From: Trissonchulus latispiculum
Taxonomy: Eukaryota; Nematoda; Enoplea; Enoplida; Ironidae
Assembly (NCBI GenBank): GCA_030248195.1
Contig: JASAND010027734.1
Span: 1 to 64,000 of the forward strand
Direction of reading: 5' to 3'
Length of the DNA: 64,000 bases
The notes below the pieces were generated by a model that was not told where the DNA came from, did not search any database, and was given only the letters and a program-made list of their open reading frames with translations. Of the stretch, positions 34,230 to 45,674 are shown piece by piece (position 1 is the first letter of the stretch; each line of letters starts with the position of its first letter). The translations under genes and the position numbers were made by a program.

Positions 34230-35909
34230 GGGGCGGTGGGTCGCCGTGTACCAAATTTTACAGTCACCGATTTCGCTCATTTTCGGGTATAATATACCTC
34301 CATGTGTGTCCGAAAACGACAAATTTTTAGAGCCAGGGTCAATAGATATTGCAGTTCAGATTCCTACAATTTAATATTTACACCAGTATGCCTCGGTGAG
34401 GGCTTCGAACCAGGGTTTTTTTGTTTTTCGGATTTGCGTCAACCATGCGTCCCGATAAATTTAAGTTGCGTCCCATTAAGAAATTTTCGTCCAGGTAAAA
34501 TTATTTTAGCGTGTTTTTGTGCAAAACTTGTTTTATTTATGAAAATATCGATAATTTCTTTAGTGTAACACTAGACTATTTGGAAAGTTGATGCTACTTA
34601 ACAGTAATGCACGATTATTATATACCATAGTACCTATAGAAAATAGATGCGCCAATGGACAGGACGGGCCCCCCAGAAGTTGAAGACTTTTGCTATTACA
34701 AAATAAATCCGTAATGAAAAATTGGTACTGGAAACATTTAAAGTTTTGAATGTTACAAAAGTGAATTTTCTCCCGACATAATGTTGCGTCTAGCTTGCGC
34801 CCTGTTAAAATTTCCTTGGTCCAGATAAGAAACTGCGTCCAGACACATTTCTGGACGCAACAACCCTGCTTCGAACTCGTGTGCAAATAGGTTGACAAAA
34901 GACTACGGCATATATCAAATTAAAGCCTCTATCTGGGGCTATTTATTGCTGTGCAAATGGCAGTGATACGCTAAGCAGCTAGCAAGTAACGGTGCTTGAA
35001 AGTTTTGATCAAGCTCATTGCCTCCTTCCAACTGTTATGTACTGCAAACTTTTACGCGCTCTAATTTTTTCATACTGCTTCATAGAGACTTGGTGCAACA
35101 AGGTAAAATGTTCAGGACATCGAGAACATCAATTTGATATAAAATTTGGCTATATCAGGAAAATTTGAAATTTTGCCATTTTTGACTATAGGCCTCCGTG
35201 TCCGTCATCCTACTGAACACATGCGTCCACAGTTCAACAGCAGAATTTGCAGTAAAACTGAGTACACATCTTCCTTTTATATGTTCAAATTAGCACACAG
35301 AATTTGGTTGGAATATCTCGGTTTTCACCCGACTTATGGACCATAATATCCAAATATTTGATAAAATGACGTTTTGAGGCAAAACGCCGACGTGGTAACC
35401 AAAACTGTGAACTACTCACAAGCAGCAGCATGGCGTATGAAAATTGATCCTGTATTTGTGTACTGTGTTAATATCCATACGCGAAATCTGTGAAGTGAAT
35501 GGTTTGGTTAGTTCAGTCAGAGCATGACCAAATATTTCTTTGGTGACATTTTTGTAAGTCAGAATTGTGCAAAAACCGACTTCATCCATCCAGCTTTGAA
35601 GATTTCGAGAAAATCGCTGAGCTAACGCAAAAACACCTCATATAAATATTAACATGTTACCTGGTCCAGATTAACATTGTCAAGTTATAGCTCATTTGCT
35701 CTTGCACAGCGCTCAAACTTTTGGTTACCGCAAAATTTTCCTTACTTTTTTGTTTTCCTATGTTTAAACACATGTCGGGTCACCGTTAGAAGGTTATTGT
35801 AAATGATAGGGAAAGTTTTGCAACAAAAGCAACTGTCTTGTTCCTGGGACCCATGGGGACTACAAAATATGTGAAAATGAGAAAGATCGGAGATGGTCGA
35901 AAATCCCTA
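34230..35909 (+). mobile_element. Diverged copy of the 53.3-54.7 kb TTAA element
   Basis: Starts after TTAA (34226-34229) with GGGGCGGTGGGTCGCCG, then TCACCGATTTCGCTCATTTTC as in the 53 kb copy, and ends near GGGACTACAAAATATGTGAA and GAGATGGTCGAA as that copy does. A hAT MITE (34411-34868) is inserted in it. The right TTAA is mutated (CTAAG). Confidence 0.5.
34411..34868. mobile_element. hAT-type MITE with GCGTC motifs
   Basis: Ends CAGGGTTKTTKCG are flanked by a perfect 8-bp duplication CTTCGAAC (34403-34410 and 34869-34876). Both ends carry repeated GCGTC motifs (GCGTCCCGAT, GCGTCCCATT, GCGTCTAGC, GCGTCCAGA). 458 bp, no coding sequence. Confidence 0.85.
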
Positions 35910-36601
35910 AGCTTAGTTTCATAAAGTTTTGACGCATCGGCTCAGTTAGAGTTTGGGGACTTCATTTAGATATGATTTCCGCACCTTGTTAGTTATCAAA
36001 GCACTGATTTAAAATCACTGCTGACTTTTAAAAAATGTGGTTTTTGTCAGATAGCGAGACTCCCAACGTTAGGTATACAAGAACAAGATGAACGTCCATA
36101 AAGGCCAAAATCTCGGGGTGGTTCCGCTTACCGTTGTGAATGTGAAGCATGCGTTTAAATTAAGACCCATCTGGTAATCGCTTACCTCATATCAGAGTTA
36201 CAGTATAAGCTTACCCCTCCTGCTCATATTGGAGCAAGAAATATTAAGCTTAGGCAAGCTTTCCATCATGAAATTTGTATGTTTGTTGCGTAGCAGTTCG
36301 TTTCGATTTCCGTGCACCTTTAACACAGAGTTCCTTCGCAGAGAATTCACCCCTAAAAGCTGTCTTTTACAAGTGTTAAATCTTCCCTATCGCCAATTAT
36401 GTATGTGAGCCAACCGTTTTTGTCAGCTTAGAGGGGTTTCTAAGGTCTCTCTCTACACATTTCCTTCCATTTAGTGCGTCCATTGAGTGTTTGATTGCGA
36501 TCAGGTAGGGTTTAGCTATTTGGGAGCTTTGGTTTAGCTAATTGGCTAGCTTTGGTTTAACTATTAGCTTAGAGTTTAGCTATTGGTCGGTGGCTTTCCA
36601 G
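35910..36601. other. No gene seen
   Basis: Contains a small set of GGTTTAGCTATT-like tandem repeats near 36510-36580 and nothing else recognised. Confidence 0.4.
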
Positions 36602-36988
36602 TAATGTTGTGCACCGGTCATGTCCAGACCATGTCCATGGCCATGTTTGACTGTTGCGACTGCCCAGACAGACAGTTGCGGCCGGCCGGTGACCGGTCAG
36701 TCCAGGGTGGGCCGGCCAGAAGGTGACCAGCCGGTCGGTCAAATACGTGGCGGCCGACTGGCCATTGACAGTTTCTGTGGCTTATCACCCTAGGCTTACT
36801 AAAATTTGCCTTGAAACTATCAAACATCTTATATTTTTACTTGTATTTTGATAGCCTTCGAAAAGTGGCACAGTCCGGCCGGAAAAGCGAGGGCCGGAGC
36901 ACCGGCCGGCCGGCTGTTCCTGGGCCGGCGGCCTGTGGTCGGCCGGTACAGGCCGGTCCACGAAAAATTGGGCCGGTGAACAACACTA
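36602..36988. mobile_element. hAT-type MITE, second GGCCGG family
   Basis: Ends TARTGTTGTKCACCGG with a perfect 8-bp duplication CTTTCCAG (36594-36601 and 36989-36996). GGCCGG and CCGGTC motifs fill both halves. The terminus differs from the TAGTGTTTGAGG family although the inner motif is similar. A matching right end (CCGGTCAACAACACTA) occurs at about 53784. Confidence 0.88.
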
Positions 36989-37567
36989 CTTTCCAGTTGT
37001 TGCTCCCACCACCGCTCAAATTTTTAAAACTCGACCAATCAGCCTAAATTTTGTTATGGGTCTCTGTTTTCGACCGCACTAGGCTCAAATGTCACAAAAT
37101 TTTTCGATTTGCCAATGGTAACCGAAAATTTTTTGTTTCGCTCTTTTGATTTCGCTGAATATATAACTGTCTTCTTTGATTTTCTTTAGTTCAATATAAG
37201 CTTTCGTCTTCTCTGTGCTTATGTTTCAACTTGAGTATGAATTATGTTTGCGACCACTGTAGAGTTCTAATATCACAAAACATTGGGATTTCGCGATATG
37301 TTTTATTCGATTAGCAAGGATGGACCACGGACAACCGAGAAATTTTTATCTCAGATTTTGCTGAAAAGTTGCTCATAGAGGCTTATGAACCTCTATTCTG
37401 TTTGTTTCTGTTTTTTATTCAATTTCTTCAGCTCAGTAACGTTTTAAGTTTGCACCGTAAGCTAACATCAAGCTAAGAAGGAGCTGCAACGAAATTTGAA
37501 AGGCAGGCTTTACGTTCGCTTTCTGCTACTCAGAATAGATATTTGAACTAAACGTAGTCACACATAC

Positions 37568-38836
37568 TAGTGCTCGGACCGGTTCCAATTTTTGAAACAG
37601 GTTCCGGTTCCGGTTCCAGAGCACTGGTTCCGGTCCGGTTTCAATTGAGATTTTTAAAAATGCTTAGAAATTCAACATTTTTTGATTTTTTATATAAATT
37701 GGATGTCCCAGCGTTGTTACGTGCTTGTACTTTCTGTGCTTAGCTGTGCTTACTCCATAAGTTTACCTTGTTGTGATAAATATTTACCTAAGCAACAAAC
37801 ACATCGACTCGACGAGAGTAAGACTCTGCAATTGTCTGCGGACAATTGACTAGCTGGTGCAGCCAGTGAACATTATTTTGTGATTGCATTCACCGCAAAT
37901 TTGACTTGGTCGTATGCCTCCTTTTTCACAATTTAATGTTGCCCACTTCATTTTCTCTGATGTCAAGCTGAATGTCAAAAGCCAATTCAATCCAAAATTG
38001 ACTATAATTTTTTGATATGGAGGTCGGCCCGGCCCGGCCTGGCCCGCGGATCATCTCTACTACGGAGTGAATAATGCGAAAATCTGTATTTTGCTATTGA
38101 AAACATCTTTCAACGCTTTTCTACGGTTAGATAGTCAATTAACATTTCGGTGTTATAAACCCGGAATTTATATATGCAAAAATTTCATTGTAACGATGAG
38201 TGATTTTATAATAATTGAAAAGGTTTCCGAGCTTTTGAGGTACCGAATGACGAAACTGATGTTCCACGAAAATTTCTTCCAGTCTACAAAAATTGTACCC
38301 ATTCTAAGATTAGTAATAACTTTAGAAAACCAAATTTAGTATCCACTAGAAGAAGAAAATTTCAGGCTATATTCTGATGTAAACATGTCTTCTTAACTCC
38401 AAGTAATCAGTGAGTAAAAATGTATCAAAGTTGATGACTGACTCCAATAGGAATCATCAGCTTCCATTTGCTAACGCCGTAGGTAGGTATCTTGCCAACA
38501 TGAATATACAAGAGAAAGTTAAACTATTAGGTACTTCTTGGAGAGTATTACCGTAAAATGGGTTTTGGTGGACTCCCAGAAAGCAACACTCAGAAGCTAG
38601 AGAAATTCTAAGAATTTTTAGACTCAAAACTTAAATTCAAAAGCTAGAGAAGTTTTCAAAAGTTGGATTGCAGAAAACTTAATTTTTGGTAACATTTTTC
38701 AAATCAGCTGAGTCAAGTTACACTGGAACCGGTCCGGTTCCAAATGCTATCGGTTCCGGCTATAGTTCCGGTTCGAAAAATCCTTCCGGTTCCGGTTCCG
38801 GTTCTACCGGTTCCAGTGGAACCGATGCGAGCACTA
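37568..38836. mobile_element. hAT-type element with GGTTCCGG motifs
   Basis: Ends TAGTGCTCGGACCGGTTCCA and (rc) TAGTGCTCGCATCGGTTCCA with a perfect 8-bp duplication ACACATAC (37560-37567 and 38837-38844). GGTTCCGG is repeated just inside both ends. The 1.27 kb interior has a 90-codon frame at 38067 that is not a recognisable transposase, and a GGCCCGG cluster near 38022. Confidence 0.88.
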
Positions 38837-38892
38837 ACACATACAACTCACAAGCATACTCGTACCAAATTTTAGCTATAATAGTTAATTAA

Positions 38893-39688
38893 CACTGGTT
38901 TGCACCAAATATGATTAGCAAGTGATTAGCAAATTTCGTGCTAAGCAATTGCTTAGCAAGTGCTTAATCCCAAACTCCTTTGCACCAAATCTGATTAAGT
39001 TAATCAACTGCTTTGCAGATGCTAATCAAGTGCTCAAGAAGTAAATATTTAATCCTATTCTGGAGGAGGATTAACTGAAGTTCCTGCTAATTTTTCTAAA
39101 TTATTGCTACCTGCATTCAACCGTAATGGCGAAAATGTTTGCTGGATAGCTAGAGGTTTCCCATGTTGCTGCTAATAGCAAGAAACCAAATTAAAAAGTT
39201 CGCTAAACAATTTGCAAGGTTTAGCGAGACGAAACACGAAAGCATTTAAGATTCTTAAATATTTGGAAATATTCGACACGTTTAGTTTCATGTAATACAG
39301 TTAACACAACAACAGTACTCATCCCAGATCATGTATAATTCAACCGATTTAATTCAAAAATTGATTTCTTGCATCAAATTTAAAGACTGCTGATGTATTT
39401 CCTGAGAAAAAGTTAAGCAAATGATTAGCAGATGCGACAATTCTTGCAATCACATGACAATGGCATAAAATTCCCGTAGCTGATTGGTTGAAATACAAAA
39501 ATCCAGCATTTTCATTGGCCATTTCTTGGAAATGCTAACCATTTGCTAAGCAACTGCTAAACTGATGATCTGTTAATCAATTGCTTGCTAAGCAAATCTT
39601 AAAGATTAGCACTTGTTTAGCTGATCATTTGGTCTGCGGATTAGCAAATGCTTAGCAAATAGTTAATCACATTTGGTGCAAACGGCCG
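38893..39688. mobile_element. PIF/Harbinger-like MITE
   Basis: Inner terminal repeats GTTTGCACCAAATRTGATTA are flanked by TAA on both sides (38890-38892 and 39689-39691), the 3-base target size of PIF/Harbinger. GCTTAGCAA/TTGCTAAGC and GATTAGCA are repeated many times inside both ends. Confidence 0.65.
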
Positions 39689-39691
39689 TAA

Positions 39692-42600
39692 GTTTAGTTA
39701 GTTTAGTTAATAGTTAATAGTTAAGTTTTAATGACTTTGAACGGTGAGGGTAAGTTTTATAACCCTATTGTACCCTGTTTTCTCATCAATAGTTCTCTTC
39801 TCAGTGCAGCAGAGATGTATCGGGGAGACATTCGCGTATACCCCGCCCTTGACGCAACGTCAGATACTAGTGGGTAGACTAGCTTTATTCTAATTTTATC
39901 GAAGTATCAGATTTTCCTTTTTAGGCCAATTTCAATTTTTGGTATCAGACTCCCAATCTGGACTATGCGCAAGGAGACAAAATGGAAAAATGAATTCCTG
40001 GGTTGACCATGCTGGTGATAACTACCCTCTTTCTTTTGACCCGGGCTATCTTGTACGAAGACCATACCTTATTCAATCTTTAGTTTCGTGCTGTTCATGA
40101 TATTGAAAGATCCATGTTTATGTAAGAAATAAACGTTGTCATATTTTCCAGCTGAACAGTGACTGTATTTTGGTGATCTATTGTGATGATTTTACAAAAA
40201 TCGAACCAAATTGACTGTCACGAATTTGAAAATCTGGATGGAATCTCAGTTTGCTCAGAACTGAAAAATGCATCTAGTCTTCAAATTTCAGGGTACTTAA
40301 TAAAACAGAATCGACTCGTACATATTCGAAATTCAATAAAACTGCGTTGACTCGAATTGAAGGTAGAATGGCTGAGTGAATACAACCCCGTTACGTGATT
40401 TTCTGGACTATGTCAAGGAAGTTCTCCGCCAGTAAATTTCGGGAAACTTCAACTGTTTATTTCTGGCAACTGAAGAAACAGACACGATCTTCAAATCGTT
40501 GAAAAGTCCCCATGCATTATTGCTTCTACTGCTGCAAACCATTTTGTTTTCGCTAGTTGCTGTGAATTTTTGTGTCGAAAATTTTTACTAAAATCAACCA
40601 AAAAACGACTTCTCAAATTTTGACAAGCAAGTCAATAAGTTGACAGAAAAGTGGTGAATACAGGAAGCTGCAAGTCATGGGCTTTCCAACAATATAATTT
40701 GTCCGTTCTAAAGCTGATCCGTCCGCCGACAAAAAGTTGAGTTTGACCATTTTTTCTTGTGAGGGTCTTCCTTGACGTGATCTGATTTTCTGGAAAAGCG
40801 GACATATTTTTCTTGTTTTTAAATATGTTTTGGTTTTCCCACAATCACATTGCTTCCGTGATAACAAGAGTAATGTTTAGGTGTTGAATTCTTGGCTTCT
40901 ATTTCATAATACTGATGCTCGTACTCTATTTCTATTTAAACCACCGGTTAAAAACAGATTCACTTGTGCCTTGTTTCTTTCTAACTCTACAATTAAATGC
41001 TATCTATAACAAAGTGGCTGACGGAATATTTAGAATTGATCTCAAATATATTAGTGGTTCAATTTGTTTCCTAGACAACGAGCTGGTGCCAACGGTTTTA
41101 ATTTAGGGTAAAATTTAGGTTTCAATTTATAATAAAACGGGACACGCCTTGCCATTACCTCAGCCAGTTCACGTTGTTGAACCACTCACTGCATTACTAC
41201 AAGTATACATAGTAACAGTATGTTTCTATAGCAGAAATGTGTGTACTATCAAAACCTGTTTACTTACTATACATTTCTGTGAAAAATTATTACTATTACA
41301 CTGTAGTCTGTTTTGTAGCGAGTTTGAACTCAACTATTACTAGCCTTCTCTACTGAAATTCACCCATTGAAGTTTGCAAATTTCAGTGGGCAAAAAAGTT
41401 CTTTCACACTTTGTAATATTTGTTGTAGATGTATTTGAGTGTTGTCGTTGTGTATTGGAAATGCTTCTTTCTTGCAATGGAACTTTTTAAACAAGTAGGC
41501 TCCTAAAAGGAGCAGTATCTCGACGCAGGGTAAAAAGACTAGTATTTGAGGGCGGCCGGGGTTTCACCTGTGTCCGGGTACCGGCCTGAAGCTTGTACTG
41601 CAGCTGCTATGATTGACAAGAACTGAAGGTGCATTCATTGTCTCTTGAACGCATAGAGACGCGTGTCAACGCCTCTGATTTTAACATGCCGTTTTAACCG
41701 TTTGAAATTGATTGTAACGTATTCATGCTCACGAACGCATGCGGACGCTTACGTACGCGCGTCGACGTGCGTCTGCGTGCTACAGGAACTATGAATGCAA
41801 ATTTAAGATATTGAGTTTCGGATGTTATTAGAAAAACGTGTGCAGTGACTGCATGCATAGACCAGATTATACCCAGGCTTTTTACAGCTTTTTGTAAATA
41901 TGCAGCTCCAGCCTCCAAGCTATGCCCTTCTTTAACGCATGTATAGTTTTTGCCCTAGTTCCGTCGGCATTGGAGCAGGAAAATGTTAATGCAGAAGAGT
42001 GTAGAGCATGAAACTGTATCCGAAGCTACAAGTGGATATTTTCAAACACCGAGAGTCTGAGAGTATTTTGATAATTCTGGCCCTATGAAATTTTAATTTT
42101 TTTTGGGGAATTTTGAGAATTAAACGCCAATTCCATTTAGATTTCAAGTTTAGTTACTCTAAATTTATAAAATTTCTAATTGTTGATTGGTTGGTGTTGG
42201 TGTTAATGATCGAATTGGTGTTCTGTGTTGATATTCTGTGTTAACAGAACGAAGATATGTATATGTTCCTTTTAGGATAAGCAATGAACCAAAAGTGTTT
42301 AACTTTCCCTTTGTATACAGGAATTTCGCAACCAGTCCGTTGGAATATTGTGCTTATTGCTAAAGCAAAGCAACATTCAGCTGGCAACCGACAAATGTGC
42401 TACTTCACGCGGAAATCGCAAACCACACAAATGCCATCAAGATAAAAAAGCTCATTTGCATATTGCGTCAATATGTTTTGAAATTTAGATGCAACCAAAG
42501 GGGGTCCTGAGAAAAAGATATTCTAAGAATTAAGAAAAATGCAGAAATATGCCCCCCCTAGTCGCCAATATAGCTGGAACAAATCCAGAGATTCTAATTA

Positions 42601-42892
42601 ATATTTAGTAAATTAAAATTATTGTAATTTGCAATTTAAATTGATAAATTATAGCTGCGCCCCTCCGCACAAAAACGTCTACAGATACTGACAACAATGT
42701 TAAGCATAGGGTGTGATTTTCCACATTGAAGCTGCTCTGTTCATTTTGAGCTAGAAACGAAAACAGCTATCTCGCCTTTAGGCGAGATAAAAATTCAAGC
42801 ATAGTTTTATTTCAATTGCTTATCTTCGTTATTGTGTTACGTATATGGTTTTACTTTATATATATGTTTTAGTCTGAAAATTTTTTCCTGAA
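39692..42892. other. Region before the calpain gene
   Basis: No exon recognised. A decayed hAT MITE is at 41539. An acceptor-like TATGTTTTAG ends at about 42871, so the calpain start codon may lie in an exon with a short 5' leader. Confidence 0.4.
41539..41920. mobile_element. Decayed hAT MITE, GGCCGG family
   Basis: Left end TAGTATTTGAGGGCGGCCGG plus GGTTTCACC resembles copies 6644 and 51743, and the core (AAGATATTGAGTTTCGGATG, TTATTAGAAAA, TTTTGTAAAT) matches copy 1. The right terminus is lost. Confidence 0.6.
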
Positions 42893-45674
42893 ATGAATTT
42901 CGTTGAGATTAAATCTGAAAGAGCTGGCATGGAGCAGCCTTGGACTGATCCTGATTTTTCCACAGAATCGTCGAATCTTTTCTATCATAGCGTTCCTTCG
43001 ATTAAGTTTGAGTGGAAAAGACCAAAGGTAAACTTAGATTTTAAGCTTACGTTTACATCTCAGAATTTTGGTGATAGCAGCGAAGCTTGTCATTAACTTT
43101 CGCTGTACTGCCCTGCCGTAGTTTCATTACTATTTAAGTGAATACAAGTATAATATAATAATATAATAATAATATAATCTGAGATGGCTGATAGATACGC
43201 TATTGAAAATTTTGATAGAGCCGTTGTATTTTTCCAGGAAATCTCGTCAGCACCCAAGTTTGTTGTGGACAAAAGATCCGAATATGACGTTACTCCTGGA
43301 AAACTGGGTTGGTAAATTATTCATTAGAATACAGAAATTAGCAGTCAAGTGTTTAGTACTTCCTGTTTAATGGCTGGATTTAATATCCGATATTTGTAAT
43401 AGTAAAATAATTATGCAATATAATACAGAAACAAACATAACAAAGTGTACACGGTAAGGTTTTTAAGTAGATTGTTTGTTGCAAGAGTACATAATGATAA
43501 GAGTGTGACACACGTCACACTCTCTATTATCGTTATCAACTCTGGTGCTATACCGCCCCTCCCGCAATTGCGTCCCTGGTGGAGCCAGGTTAATTGCGTA
43601 TGCTAACTTGTTTCTGTAGGAAGGTACTCCCCCCGCAAATGTGAGTCGTCATTTATCGACTGATGATAGCAGAGAATATGATGTACCACACTATCTATAA
43701 TGTACTCTTGATTGTTGTAATTGGTATTCTGAATGCTTGTAAACAGGATTAATTGATCCTGTTTGTTGCTTACATTTGTTTCACAGGCAATCGAAATTTT
43801 TCATCCGTGCTTGGAATCCTGTATCAGTATCGAGGACTTTTCTATCGAGCTGTGCCGGCTGATCAAGGCTTTCAACCGGAAGGAAGCTACGGAGGCATTT
43901 TTCATTTTAGGTTTTGGTGGGCTGGAGAATGGACAGAAGTAAGTTAATCTTTACTTTATCGTTATTTCTCTATTACATTCTTCCGTGTGTTTGGTTTTTC
44001 TTGTCTCCAGAGCTGTTAGCTTCTTTAGGTTACCATGTTTTGTCCATCTTTTCCTATTATAGGACGAGTTAGCTTGCTGTACAGCGGTTGGATTATGACG
44101 AATATTGCTTATAAGTTTGTAATTATTTATTTCAGGTTCTAGTTGATGACCGGCTGCCCACTGAAAACGGAATGTTGGTTTTTACTCAAAGCAGTCAAAG
44201 TGATCAGTTTTGGGCGTCGCTCCTGGAGAAAGCTTATGCTAAGTAAGATGGGCTGCTTCCGCCAAGAAAGATGGTTCAATTATATAAGTTATTAGTTAGT
44301 GAGATAGTCACATGTTTATTTCATCCGTTAGTTAGTTGGTGTTTACATTCCGTCCACTGTCGCTAAACTGCCGCGTCAACACTTCACTAAGAAACTCAAA
44401 AATTGGCTGCTTATTTGTCGCGTCAAGATGGTTGCTTACATGGCTAAAATCGGTGAGTCGCTTTTCAGTAATGTTCCTTCTAGTTCAGACTACAAGCGCA
44501 TAAATTACTAATATCACTACAGGGGTGCAAAACGTCGACTTCTCTTTCGTTCCCTTCTCTTTCTTCTTTCTGGACATTCTGAGAGAGCTCAATATTGCTG
44601 AGGCGGAGGGGTCCGTCCCACATCCCGTTGCTAGCCAAAGAACCGGGAAGGCTTCATGGCTCCGCCAGGAACCCCAAGGGAGGGTTATCACCAAGCCAGT
44701 ACTACTAACACTACCTCGAATTCACATTATCGTTTAGTTGCTAATTGTCCATTTTCTAAAACTTCGAATACAAACTGCCTTACGTACATTTATTTTTGAT
44801 CACTAAGTGAGTATGTAGGTTTCAATATTGTTTTTGATGTTTTGTAGTTAGATGCTTTTGTCATTTTTCAGATTACACGGCAGCTATGAAGCCATGAAAT
44901 ATGCCACCACAGTGGATATCTTCAACGAATTAACTGGAGGGACTACCGAAATTGTTTCATTGGATCCAAGTGACATTTGTGTCAAAAATGTCCGAAAAGC
45001 CTTATCACAGACAACGATAATATCTGCTTTTAGTGTATAAATAAACTACTCTATTGAAGCTAACTAGAGTTTTGTGTTTGTCAGTGCGGTTTCAGCCATT
45101 TAAACTGTTCATTTTTTCAATAGTTTTGTTTAAAATGGCAACTAATGAATGATTTCTACAGAAATTTTGATAACTATACTTTTCTACATCTGTGGTTTGT
45201 TTCTTGTGGTCGTCGATCTTAGCTGTTTGCCATATTATTTGTTTCAGAGATCGGTCACTCCTGATGGAATTCATTCAGAACAACACTATAGCGTTTTGGA
45301 TGTTTTGGAGGTATAATAAACGTTTAGAACTTCAGGGACGTATACATAGATCTTCTGAGCGGGCTTTGGAGATTGAGTACTGGGTTGTAAGTGTACTCAG
45401 CTTGTAAAAGTCACTAACCATAGCTCAGGTCGTGGAGGTCAGAGTTAATAGTCACCTGTCATCCTGCAGATCATGTCACCACCTAAAAAACTAAAAGCTG
45501 AACTTTGTCTGTAGTTGATGAGGCAATTGGCAACTCCTGGTATCATGAGCTTATATTTTTAAAATTTCCACTTTAATGTTTATAGCTTCAAACGCCACGA
45601 GAAACAGTGACGCTAGTCAAACTTTGTCAATCTCCGGGAATGAAACTGCTTTATAAAGGACCCTGGACACCTGG
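42893..45674 (+). CDS. Calpain protease-core exons 1-7
   Basis: The sequence reads [80 protein letters not shown] and LVKLCQSPG. These align without gaps to calpain blocks [43 protein letters not shown], .FTGG, GLV.GHAYSV and LVRLRNPWG. Structural residues are kept ([18 protein letters not shown]) while all catalytic ones are lost. Exon 2 ends in phase 1 exactly before the former DCW motif. Confidence 0.85.

Noticed and set aside
40613..40867. 84-codon minus-strand frame as an upstream exon of the EGF gene
   Set aside because: No EGF Cys pattern, no splice-site support and no continuity of phase.
45192..45407. 71-codon open frame
   Set aside because: It reads across calpain exon 6 in the wrong frame; the phase-0 reading gives the calpain [10 protein letters not shown] block.
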